A stretch of DNA of 64,000 nt from Limosilactobacillus frumenti DSM 13145 (GTDB taxonomy: Bacteria > Bacillota > Bacilli > Lactobacillales > Lactobacillaceae), in NCBI RefSeq assembly GCF_001436045.1, contig NZ_AZER01000014.1, positions 228,709 through 292,708 of the forward strand. The letters are read 5' to 3'. The notes under the pieces are model-generated. The model ran no database searches, was not told the DNA's origin, and was given only the letters and a program-made list of their open reading frames with translations. Of this stretch, positions 57,823-64,000 are shown in pieces (the stretch's first letter is position 1; every line of letters starts with the position of its first letter). The position numbers and the translations under genes were made by a program.

Positions 57823-59079
57823 ATGACTGGTGTAAATTTATTGGTGGTTGGTTCAGGTGGGCGTGAATTTGCCATTGCTAAAAAGCTCAAAGAAAGCCCA
57901 CGGGTTGCTCACGTGTACTGTGCACCGGGCAATGTTGGGATGCCAACTGTCGGTGTTGAACCAGTTGACATTGATGAAGAAGATTTTTCATCGTTAATCC
58001 AATTTGCCAAGAATCATCATGTAGAATGGACATTTGTGGGTCCAGAAAACTGCTTAGTGGACGGCATTGTGGATCAGTTTCAGGCAGCTGGACTCAAGAT
58101 CTTTGGACCAAATGCTCGTGCCGCACAATTAGAGGGTTCTAAACAGTATGCGTTGGATTTCATGAATAAGTATCATGTCCCCACTGCGCGCTTCCTGGCT
58201 TGTCAGGACGAGGAAACTGCTATTAACCATATTGACAAATTCGGTTTCCCACTAGTTATCAAAGAAAACGGGTTGGCAGGAGGCAAAGGCGTGGTAATTG
58301 CGCCTGACAAAGTGACCGCTGAACAGACCGTTAAAGAAATGTTTACGGCGGGCCAGACAGAAGTATTATTAGAGGAGTGCTTGGTTGGCCCCGAATACTC
58401 TATGTTTGTGGTTATTAGTGGCGCACATTATGAAATGCTGCCGATGGCCCAGGATCATAAGCGCGCTTATGATGGTGATCGTGGTCCGAATACTGGGGGG
58501 ATGGGTGCTTATAGTCCGCTTCCCCAATTGCAAGATGCGGATCGTCAACAGATGATTGACCAAGTGGTTAAGCCGACTGTTCATGGCCTTGTGGCGGGAA
58601 ACTATGATTATCATGGCATCTTGTACATTGGCTTGATGTTGACGGAGGATGGCCCAAAGGTAATTGAATATAATGTCCGCTTGGGGGATCCTGAAACGCA
58701 GGTGGTTCTGCCACGAATTTCCAGTGATTTTTATGATCTGATTGATGCAGCCATTAATGACCGGCCTTTACCGGCAGTAGTGGAAGACCCTGCTGCAACC
58801 TTTGGGGTGGTGTTGGCTTCCAAAGGCTACCCTAAACAACCAGTCCATGGTCAATCATTAGGACAATTACCAATGGATGACCAGGTGATGATTGATTATG
58901 CCAACGTGAGTGGTCAGCTTAATGACCTGGATGGTGCTGGCGGACGTTTACTGATGGTATTAGCTAAAGCACTGACTCTCCAAGATGCTCATGATGCGGT
59001 TTATAAGTATTTAAAACAATTAAATGAACCCGAATGCTTTTACCGTACCGATATTGGTGCCAAGGCGGGACTTAAATAA
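57823..59079 (+). CDS. purD: Phosphoribosylamine-glycine ligase
   Basis: 418-residue ATP-grasp enzyme. LLVVGSGGREFAIAKKL, FPLVIKENGLAGGKGVVIA and DHKRAYDGDRGPNTGGMGAYSP are family motifs. ATGs occur at 57820 and 57823; the second is 7 nt from AAAGGAG and preferred. Last gene of the operon, reached only by reading through element D; no separate promoter was recognised. Confidence 0.96.
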   Translation: MTGVNLLVVGSGGREFAIAKKLKESPRVAHVYCAPGNVGMPTVGVEPVDIDEEDFSSLIQFAKNHHVEWTFVGPENCLVDGIVDQFQAAGLKIFGPNARAAQLEGSKQYALDFMNKYHVPTARFLACQDEETAINHIDKFGFPLVIKENGLAGGKGVVIAPDKVTAEQTVKEMFTAGQTEVLLEECLVGPEYSMFVVISGAHYEMLPMAQDHKRAYDGDRGPNTGGMGAYSPLPQLQDADRQQMIDQVVKPTVHGLVAGNYDYHGILYIGLMLTEDGPKVIEYNVRLGDPETQVVLPRISSDFYDLIDAAINDRPLPAVVEDPAATFGVVLASKGYPKQPVHGQSLGQLPMDDQVMIDYANVSGQLNDLDGAGGRLLMVLAKALTLQDAHDAVYKYLKQLNEPECFYRTDIGAKAGLK

Positions 59080-59082
59080 GAT

Positions 59083-59142
59083 AAAAAAGTAATGGAGATT
59101 GTCCAGAATATTCTGGCAAACTTTATCTTCATTACTTTTTTT
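59083..59142 (+). terminator. Purine operon terminator
   Basis: AAAAAAGTAATG...CATTACTTTTTT outer stem with an inner CCAGAA/TTCTGG hairpin and T-run. Confidence 0.85.
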
Positions 59143-59158
59143 GTTCCCTGTTTCACAG

Positions 59159-59187
59159 TTGGAATTTATAGGGGATTGAATTATAAT
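59159..59187 (+). promoter_or_regulatory. gpmA promoter
   Basis: TTGGAA (59159-59164), 17-bp spacer, TATAAT (59182-59187). Confidence 0.65.
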
Positions 59188-59238
59188 ATTAAACGTATAT
59201 TGTAAATAAACTATAAGAAGAAAGAGGTCAAGAATAAC

Positions 59239-59925
59239 ATGGCTAAATTAGTTCTGATTCGTCACGGACAAAGTGAATGGAACCTTGCTAACAAGTTCAC
59301 TGGTTGGATTGACGTTGATTTAAGTGAAAAGGGTGTTGAACAAGCTAAGCAAGCTGGTAAGGCCCTTAAGGAACACGGTATTCAATTCGATTATGCTTAC
59401 ACTTCTGTTTTGAAGCGTGCCATCAAGACTTTGCACTATGCTCTTGAAGAATGTGACCAACTTTGGATTCCTGAAACCAAGACTTGGCGTTTGAACGAAC
59501 GTCACTACGGTGCATTGCAAGGACTTAACAAGAAGGCCACTGCTGAAAAGTACGGTGACGAACAAGTTCACATTTGGCGTCGTTCTTACGATGTTTTGCC
59601 TCCATTGCTGAAGGCCAGTGACGAAGGTTCAGCATTACATGACCGTCGTTACGCTAACTTGGACCCACGGACTGTTCCTGGTGGTGAAAACTTGAAGGTT
59701 ACCCTGGAACGGGTTATCCCATTATGGCAAGACCAAATTGCTCCAAAGCTTCTTGATGGCAAGAATGTCATCATCGCAGCCCACGGTAACTCTCTCCGTG
59801 CTTTGAGCAAGTACATTGAAAACATTTCTGACGAAGACATCATGAACCTGGAAATGGCTACTGGTCAACCAGTTGTTTATGACTTCGATGACAAGTTGAA
59901 TGTTTTGAACAAGGAAAAGTACTAG
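59239..59925 (+). CDS. gpmA: 2,3-bisphosphoglycerate-dependent phosphoglycerate mutase
   Basis: 228 residues; interconverts 3- and 2-phosphoglycerate in glycolysis. Phosphohistidine motif [18 protein letters not shown] and second His in [28 protein letters not shown]. Codons are strongly biased (CGT, GGT, AAG, GAA), as expected for a highly expressed glycolytic gene. Single gene with own promoter and terminator. Confidence 0.97.
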   Translation: MAKLVLIRHGQSEWNLANKFTGWIDVDLSEKGVEQAKQAGKALKEHGIQFDYAYTSVLKRAIKTLHYALEECDQLWIPETKTWRLNERHYGALQGLNKKATAEKYGDEQVHIWRRSYDVLPPLLKASDEGSALHDRRYANLDPRTVPGGENLKVTLERVIPLWQDQIAPKLLDGKNVIIAAHGNSLRALSKYIENISDEDIMNLEMATGQPVVYDFDDKLNVLNKEKY

Positions 59926-59949
59926 AATGACTGTTTCTTGTTAAATATC

Positions 59950-59988
59950 AAAAACGTCTGGTGCATAATTGCATCAGACGTTTTTTTA
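59950..59988. terminator. Bidirectional terminator between gpmA and ribB
   Basis: AAAACGTCTG / CAGACGTTTT with inner TGCA-TTGCA pairing, then T-run; convergent genes. Confidence 0.88.
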
Positions 59989-60025
59989 TGGGAGTGTTGA
60001 TTTGTAATCGCAGGTATTGGCTTAA

Positions 60026-60682
60026 TTAGGCCTTTACTGTTTGGACTTCAGCAGCATTGTCGATGTGATGACGGTCCATGTAGTCGATGATTTCTTGAAT
60101 GGTTAAAAATGGGACAGTCAGTTGACTAGCCAACTTTGCTAAGTCATCGCGACGGGCCATGTGACCATCGTCTTTCAGGACTTCGATAATGACGGCAACT
60201 GGAGCTTTCCCCGCTAAGAAAGCCAGGTCAACGGCAGCCTCAGTATGGCCAATCCGGTCTCGCAGGCCACGCGGCTGGGCATATAAAGGTTGAATGTGAC
60301 CAGGGTGGTTAAAGTCACTAGCCTTTGCATTACTTTTAGCGATTTGGTTAATGGTCGCTGCGCGGTCGAAAGCCGAGACACCAGTTGTTACACCTGTTGC
60401 GGCGAATGTTCCATCAGCGGTAACCATAAATGGTGTCTGGTTTGGATCGGTACTGTGTTCGACCATCTTCTTAAACCCCAGCTGGTGAGCACGCGTTTCG
60501 GTCATTGGTACGCACATCAGACCATTAGCTTCCTTTAGCATTGTGTGGACAGTCTCAGGGGTAATTCCTTCGCCCAAGGCGACTAGGTCACCTTCATTTT
60601 CCCGATCCTCGTTATCAGCCAAGATAATGAAACCACCATTGCGTAATTGAGTAAGTCCTTCTTCAACAGTTGCAAAATTCAT
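60026..60682 (-). CDS. ribB: 3,4-dihydroxy-2-butanone-4-phosphate synthase (monofunctional)
   Basis: 218 residues, single-domain RibB rather than the RibBA fusion common in Firmicutes. Active-site motif LADNEDRENEGDLVALGE, and GHIQPLYAQPRGLRDRIGHTEAAVDLA. Makes the four-carbon riboflavin precursor from ribulose 5-phosphate. No other riboflavin gene or FMN riboswitch is adjacent. The promoter region has two PurBox-like sites. AAAGGAGCG precedes the ATG. Confidence 0.95.
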   Translation of the reverse strand: MNFATVEEGLTQLRNGGFIILADNEDRENEGDLVALGEGITPETVHTMLKEANGLMCVPMTETRAHQLGFKKMVEHSTDPNQTPFMVTADGTFAATGVTTGVSAFDRAATINQIAKSNAKASDFNHPGHIQPLYAQPRGLRDRIGHTEAAVDLAFLAGKAPVAVIIEVLKDDGHMARRDDLAKLASQLTVPFLTIQEIIDYMDRHHIDNAAEVQTVKA

Positions 60683-60737
60683 TTAAATCGCTCCTTTAAG
60701 ATTCCTTGGTGACAGTCAACCGTTCGAACGTGGCTTA

Positions 60738-60766
60738 ATGATAACGAACAATTAAGTTTAAATCAA
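60738..60766 (-). promoter_or_regulatory. ribB promoter
   Basis: Minus strand TTGATT (forward 60761-60766), 17-bp spacer, TATCAT (forward 60738-60743). Confidence 0.75.
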
Positions 60767-60794
60767 CCTTAATTTAAAATAAATTACGAACAAT
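60744..60794 (-). promoter_or_regulatory. Two PurBox-like sites at the ribB promoter
   Basis: ACGAACAAT at 60744-60752 (inside the promoter spacer, touching the -10) and an identical ACGAACAAT at 60786-60794, 42 bp apart in the same orientation. Confidence 0.55.
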
Positions 60795-60904
60795 AGATAA
60801 TTTTAAAACGGTATTTATTATTTAAATAAGAACATTACCATGAAAGAGCGACCAACACCATTATTGTTAAATATGAAAAAAGTTTGAAAATCATTCTCGA
60901 CAAA

Positions 60905-60932
60905 TTGAGCTTTTCCTAATTTGTGTTATCAT
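60905..60932 (+). promoter_or_regulatory. Promoter of DUF975-like gene
   Basis: TTGAGC (60905-60910), 16-bp spacer, TATCAT (60927-60932) with a TG extension. Confidence 0.7.
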
Positions 60933-60967
60933 CAAGTTTAAATTCAAAAATATGGAGAGAGTTATTA

Positions 60968-61972
60968 ATGAAAAAACGTTATAGCCTATCCTTAAAGAAA
61001 TTTATTAAGGATTTACGTGCTTTAGTGAAGCCATATCAACCTGCAATGTGGCCATTAGCAGGGATAATGGTGATCTTCTTGGCTTTATCATTTATTGTTG
61101 GTTTCTATGCTCAAAGTGCTACCAGTGCAGTGGGGATGGCCATCATGATGTCGATGTACGGAATGGCTTCCCCAGCAGCAATTGGCTTATCTGTTCTTGA
61201 AATTATTGTTGCCATTGTTATTTTGCTGGCGTTGTCATTCTTCTACTCATTCTTTACAACGGCGGTTGAATTTACTTACCAGGATCGCCTGCGTCATCCA
61301 GAACAAGTTGTTTCTGCTGGTGCTGTTTGGATGCACTTCAAGCACTTGCGGAAGAATCAATTATGGCGGATTATCTTGTACATGGGATTGTTCCTCTTCC
61401 TTTGGACATTGCCATTGGACATTATTTCTGGCCTGGTTGCCAAGAATGCTATCTTAGTGATGATCTGCCGGATTGCCAATGACTTAATCTTGATTTGGAA
61501 GGGTATTGAATATTCTCAAGCTAACTTCCTTTATCGGGATAAGCAACCACAATTCCTGGGGCAATCGATGCGGCATTCATTAACCGCTAGTCGGCGCTTT
61601 ATGGGTGGCCGGAAATGGAACTATATTCTGTTAATGCTGGTGACGGTAGTTGTTCCAGTTCTAATCTGGGAAGTCATTTTTGGTGGCTTAACCTGGTGGG
61701 GAATTTACACGGCTACGAATGCTTTCATTTACATTGGCCTCGCAGTCATGATTTTGGGATTTGCTTTCTATTTGCCAGTGATGTTGGCAGTACCTGCTTT
61801 ATATTACGAACAAGCACGAGCAACAGCCCAAATGAATGAAATCTTTGCTGGAACCTTCAAGCCAGTTGCTGAATTAACTGGTGAAGCATATGTCCATGAC
61901 GTATACGTTCCGAAGAAGAACCATAAAGAAGATAAGAAATCTGATCCAGTTGCTAAGGGCCAGCAAAAATAG
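60968..61972 (+). CDS. Integral membrane protein, DUF975-like
   Basis: 334 residues with about six membrane helices. An amphipathic basic N-terminus precedes the first helix (MWPLAGIMVIFLALSFIVGFYA). Loops include RLRHPEQVV and GQSMRHSLTASRRFMGGRKWNYILLML, the latter like DUF975 proteins. Assignment is tentative; function unknown. The C-terminus is charged and cytosolic. ATG 60968 lies after GGAGAGAG; an upstream frame extension runs into the promoter. Confidence 0.75.
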   Translation: MKKRYSLSLKKFIKDLRALVKPYQPAMWPLAGIMVIFLALSFIVGFYAQSATSAVGMAIMMSMYGMASPAAIGLSVLEIIVAIVILLALSFFYSFFTTAVEFTYQDRLRHPEQVVSAGAVWMHFKHLRKNQLWRIILYMGLFLFLWTLPLDIISGLVAKNAILVMICRIANDLILIWKGIEYSQANFLYRDKQPQFLGQSMRHSLTASRRFMGGRKWNYILLMLVTVVVPVLIWEVIFGGLTWWGIYTATNAFIYIGLAVMILGFAFYLPVMLAVPALYYEQARATAQMNEIFAGTFKPVAELTGEAYVHDVYVPKKNHKEDKKSDPVAKGQQK

Positions 61973-61979
61973 TTATGAG

Positions 61980-62008
61980 AACAGCTGCCTCTCTGGTGGC
62001 TGTTTTTT
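61980..62008 (+). terminator. Terminator of DUF975-like gene
   Basis: AACAGC...CC / GG...GCTGTT stem followed by six T. Confidence 0.82.
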
Positions 62009-62049
62009 AGTATCGAGGGTTGACAGTGACGAGGGTTCATGGTTAAAAT

Positions 62050-62286
62050 AACGGCAACAATAAAGGCAACGACGTAATCACAGTAGCTAGTTAGTTGGAC
62101 ATTGAGAAACTTAGCAGTCGCTGCAAGCTAAGCAATACTGATTAGCAAATTACAATTACCGAGCCTTTCAGCAATGAACGGATCGTCTCGTTATCGACTA
62201 GAGAGGCAGCTAGCAATAGCTGCAAATCAAGGTGGTAACGCGGTAAATCGTCCCTGACTTCATTTTGAAGTTGGGGATTTTTTCGT
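62050..62286 (+). promoter_or_regulatory. T-box leader of tyrS
   Basis: Core AAGGTGGTAACGCGG (62229-62243) followed by terminator TCCCTGACTTC / GAAGTTGGGGA with T-run (62250-62286). TAC triplets in the expected region (AATTACAATTACCGAG) fit a tyrosine specifier. Confidence 0.85.
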
Positions 62287-62314
62287 TCTACTTGGAGAAA
62301 TGGAGGCAGATAGG

Positions 62315-63568
62315 ATGAACATTATTGATGAATTGGAATGGCGGGGTGCCATTAACCAGACGACGGATAAAGAAGCACTCAAGAAGCTAACGGAAGAAAA
62401 GTCTATTGGCCTGTACTGTGGAACTGACCCAACTGGGGACAGTTTGCATATTGGCCACTTGATTCCTTTCATGATCTTGAAACGATTCCAATTAGCTGGT
62501 CACAAGCCAGTGATTATTATCGGTGGTGGGACCGGTGCTATTGGTGATCCTTCCGGTCGGAAGACGGAACGTGAATTGAAGACGGAATCACAATTGGACC
62601 ACAACAAAAAGGCCCTAACCAAACAAATGGAGAAACTGTTTGGTACAGAGAACTTTACCATTGTTGATAATTACACCTGGTTACATAAGTTAACCATGAT
62701 CGACTTTCTACGTGATTATGGGAAGCTGTTTAACGTTAATACCATGTTAAACAAGGAAGTTGTTGCTTCCCGATTGGACTCAGGAATTTCCTTCACTGAA
62801 TTTACCTACCAAATTCTCCAAGCCATTGATTTCTTACATCTATATGAAAATAATGATGTTCAACTAGAAATTGGTGGTTCTGACCAGTGGGGGAACATCA
62901 CTTCTGGAATTGATTTGATCCACAAGATTAAGGGCCCAGAAACTAAGGTATATGGTTTAACCATTCCACTAATGCTGAAGTCTGATGGAACCAAGTTTGG
63001 TAAGACTGCTGGTGGTGCCGTTTGGCTTGATCCAGAGAAGACCTCGCCATACGAATTCTATCAGTTCTGGATTAACCAAGACGACCGGGATGTTGTTAAG
63101 TACCTGAAGTACTTTACCTTCTTATCCAAGGATGAAATTGATGCATTAGCAGAGAAGGTAAAGACTGAACCATGGAAGCGTGAAGCACAACGCCGTTTAG
63201 CTGAAGAAGTTACTAAGTTTGTTCATGGTGAAGAGGGCTTAGCAGAAGCTCAACGGATTAGTAAGGCATTATTCTCCGGGGATGTTGCTGACCTTTCTAC
63301 CAAGGAAATTGAACAAGGCTTTAAGAACATGCCATCGATGGATATCAGCAGTGAGAAGAAGAACATCATTCTCTGGCTAGTTGATGATACAAAGATTGAA
63401 CCTTCACGTCGTCAAGCACGGGAAGATGTTCAAAACGGTGCTATCCACATTAATGGTGAAAAGGTTGATGATGTTGATGCAGAAATTGATCCAAGTAGTC
63501 ATTTTGATGGTAAATTTGTTATTGTCCGTAAAGGTAAGAAGCGTTACTTCTTAGCACGTGTAAAATAA
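62315..63568 (+). CDS. tyrS: Tyrosyl-tRNA synthetase
   Basis: 417-residue class I synthetase. Motifs YCGTDPTGDSLHIGHLIPF (HIGH), GGSDQWGNITSGIDL (tyrosine site) and KFGKTAGGAVW (KMSKS loop). A C-terminal S4 RNA-binding domain (about 350-417) ends VIVRKGKKRYFLARVK. ATG 62315 follows GGAGG by about 9 nt. Expression is set by the T-box. Confidence 0.97.
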   Translation: MNIIDELEWRGAINQTTDKEALKKLTEEKSIGLYCGTDPTGDSLHIGHLIPFMILKRFQLAGHKPVIIIGGGTGAIGDPSGRKTERELKTESQLDHNKKALTKQMEKLFGTENFTIVDNYTWLHKLTMIDFLRDYGKLFNVNTMLNKEVVASRLDSGISFTEFTYQILQAIDFLHLYENNDVQLEIGGSDQWGNITSGIDLIHKIKGPETKVYGLTIPLMLKSDGTKFGKTAGGAVWLDPEKTSPYEFYQFWINQDDRDVVKYLKYFTFLSKDEIDALAEKVKTEPWKREAQRRLAEEVTKFVHGEEGLAEAQRISKALFSGDVADLSTKEIEQGFKNMPSMDISSEKKNIILWLVDDTKIEPSRRQAREDVQNGAIHINGEKVDDVDAEIDPSSHFDGKFVIVRKGKKRYFLARVK

Positions 63569-63590
63569 ATTAAAATCTAATTGTTCATGA

Positions 63591-63634
63591 AATAAAGCAT
63601 CTAGACCAATTCGGACTGGGTGCTTTATTTATTT
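63591..63634 (+). terminator. tyrS terminator
   Basis: AATAAAGCA...TGCTTTATT outer stem with inner CCAATTCGG-type pairing, then TTATTTT. Confidence 0.78.
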
Positions 63635-63646
63635 TGACGAAATCTA

Positions 63647-63655
63647 ACGAACATT
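63647..63655 (+). promoter_or_regulatory. PurBox-like site upstream of rrn promoters
   Basis: ACGAACATT 65 bp before the first rrn -35. Same core as the purine gene boxes; role unproven. Confidence 0.4.
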
Positions 63656-63720
63656 ATTTTGAAATATAATTGTAATGTTTCTGTTTTTGAAAATACAACG
63701 ATTTTCTGCAAAATTAGTGC

Positions 63721-63749
63721 TTGACGAAGAGAGGACTAGAAGGTATAGT
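63721..63749 (+). promoter_or_regulatory. rRNA operon promoter P1
   Basis: TTGACG (63721-63726), 17-bp spacer, TATAGT (63744-63749). Confidence 0.75.
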
Positions 63750-63807
63750 AGTTAACGTTGTCGCAAGGGATTAGCAATTTTGCTTCTAACTTAATTAGAA
63801 AAAGTTG

Positions 63808-63836
63808 TTGACAGATTGATGACAACTTGATATATT
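63808..63836 (+). promoter_or_regulatory. rRNA operon promoter P2
   Basis: Consensus TTGACA (63808-63813), 17-bp spacer, TATATT (63831-63836). Confidence 0.85.
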
Positions 63837-63896
63837 ATAAAAGTTGCTTGTCAGAGCGCATTACAAATGACAGTTAAAACAAATTAAAATTTGTTC

Positions 63897-63926
63897 TTGA
63901 CTTTGATGATAAGCATCTGATATAAT
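63897..63926 (+). promoter_or_regulatory. rRNA operon promoter P3
   Basis: TTGACT (63897-63902), 18-bp spacer, perfect TATAAT (63921-63926). Confidence 0.85.
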
Positions 63927-63934
63927 ATTGAACG

Positions 63935-64000
63935 TTAGTTAGCGCTTAACGCTGACTGAGGTAGACCTTTGAAAACTGAACAAAGTTTTGACGAACTAAA
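63935..64000 (+). other. Leader of an rRNA operon (16S gene beyond the edge)
   Basis: After P3 come GTTAGCGC-type inverted sequence and the CTTTGAAAACTGAACAAAG stretch found in leaders of lactobacillus rRNA operons (boxA/processing region). The 16S sequence itself is not reached, so the assignment is inferred. Confidence 0.7.

Noticed and set aside
63931..64000. Start of 16S rRNA within the window
   Set aside because: The conserved AGAGTTTGATC start is not reached; only leader sequence is seen.

Overview
The window looks like a near-origin chromosome segment of a lactic acid bacterium, most probably a Limosilactobacillus (reuteri/fermentum-like heterofermenter). This is inferred from protein style, moderate GC, T-box and PyrR leaders, the rsmG-noc-parA-parB-DUF951-ychF-DUF1129-guaB gene order, and an rRNA promoter region at the right edge. 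No phage, insertion sequence, CRISPR array or tRNA gene was found. About 58 protein genes are supported.

Layout. 1-7.4 kb: MFS transporter tail, nitroreductase, guaC/purA divergent pair, and a short pyrR-pyrF-pyrE operon. 7.4-11 kb: small membrane protein and a paired GT4 glycosyltransferase operon of the TagE/GtfA type. 11-15.4 kb: an RlmD-like methyltransferase, then a three-gene flavin operon (FMN reductase; FMN reductase-PAS fusion with five flavinylation-type motifs; ApbE flavin transferase). 15.4-22 kb: T-box serS, a lipoprotein, a glutamine-type ABC transporter, and a T-box amino acid permease. 22-31 kb: aldo/keto reductase, rsmG-noc-parA-parB-DUF951-ychF, DUF1129 protein, guaB. 31-40.6 kb: L,D-transpeptidase, LCP protein, two-component system, AzlCD exporter, a second pyrE behind tandem PyrR leaders, cfa, AI-2E family transporter. 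40.7-59 kb: purine synthesis purEKB and purCSQLFMNHD, separated by a divergent T-box metA-metY-hom operon and a CDF transporter. 59-64 kb: gpmA, a lone ribB, a membrane protein, T-box tyrS, and three tandem promoters leading to an rRNA operon whose 16S gene lies beyond the window.

How it works together. Most of the window is nucleotide synthesis and its control. PyrR-type attenuators precede pyrR, pyrF and the second pyrE. CGAAC-type PurBoxes precede purA, guaB, purE and purC, and unexpectedly also flank the ribB promoter and lie upstream of the rrn promoters. T-boxes control serS, tyrS, metA and an amino acid permease.

The two most interesting items are: (1) the flavin operon at 12.7-15.4 kb, which predicts a cytosolic protein carrying up to five covalent FMNs on an acidic tail, with a perfect internal ribosome binding site at its domain junction; and (2) a family of long imperfect hairpin elements (four copies) that start at or just after stop codons, on the same strand as the upstream gene, with arm sequences that differ but still pair.
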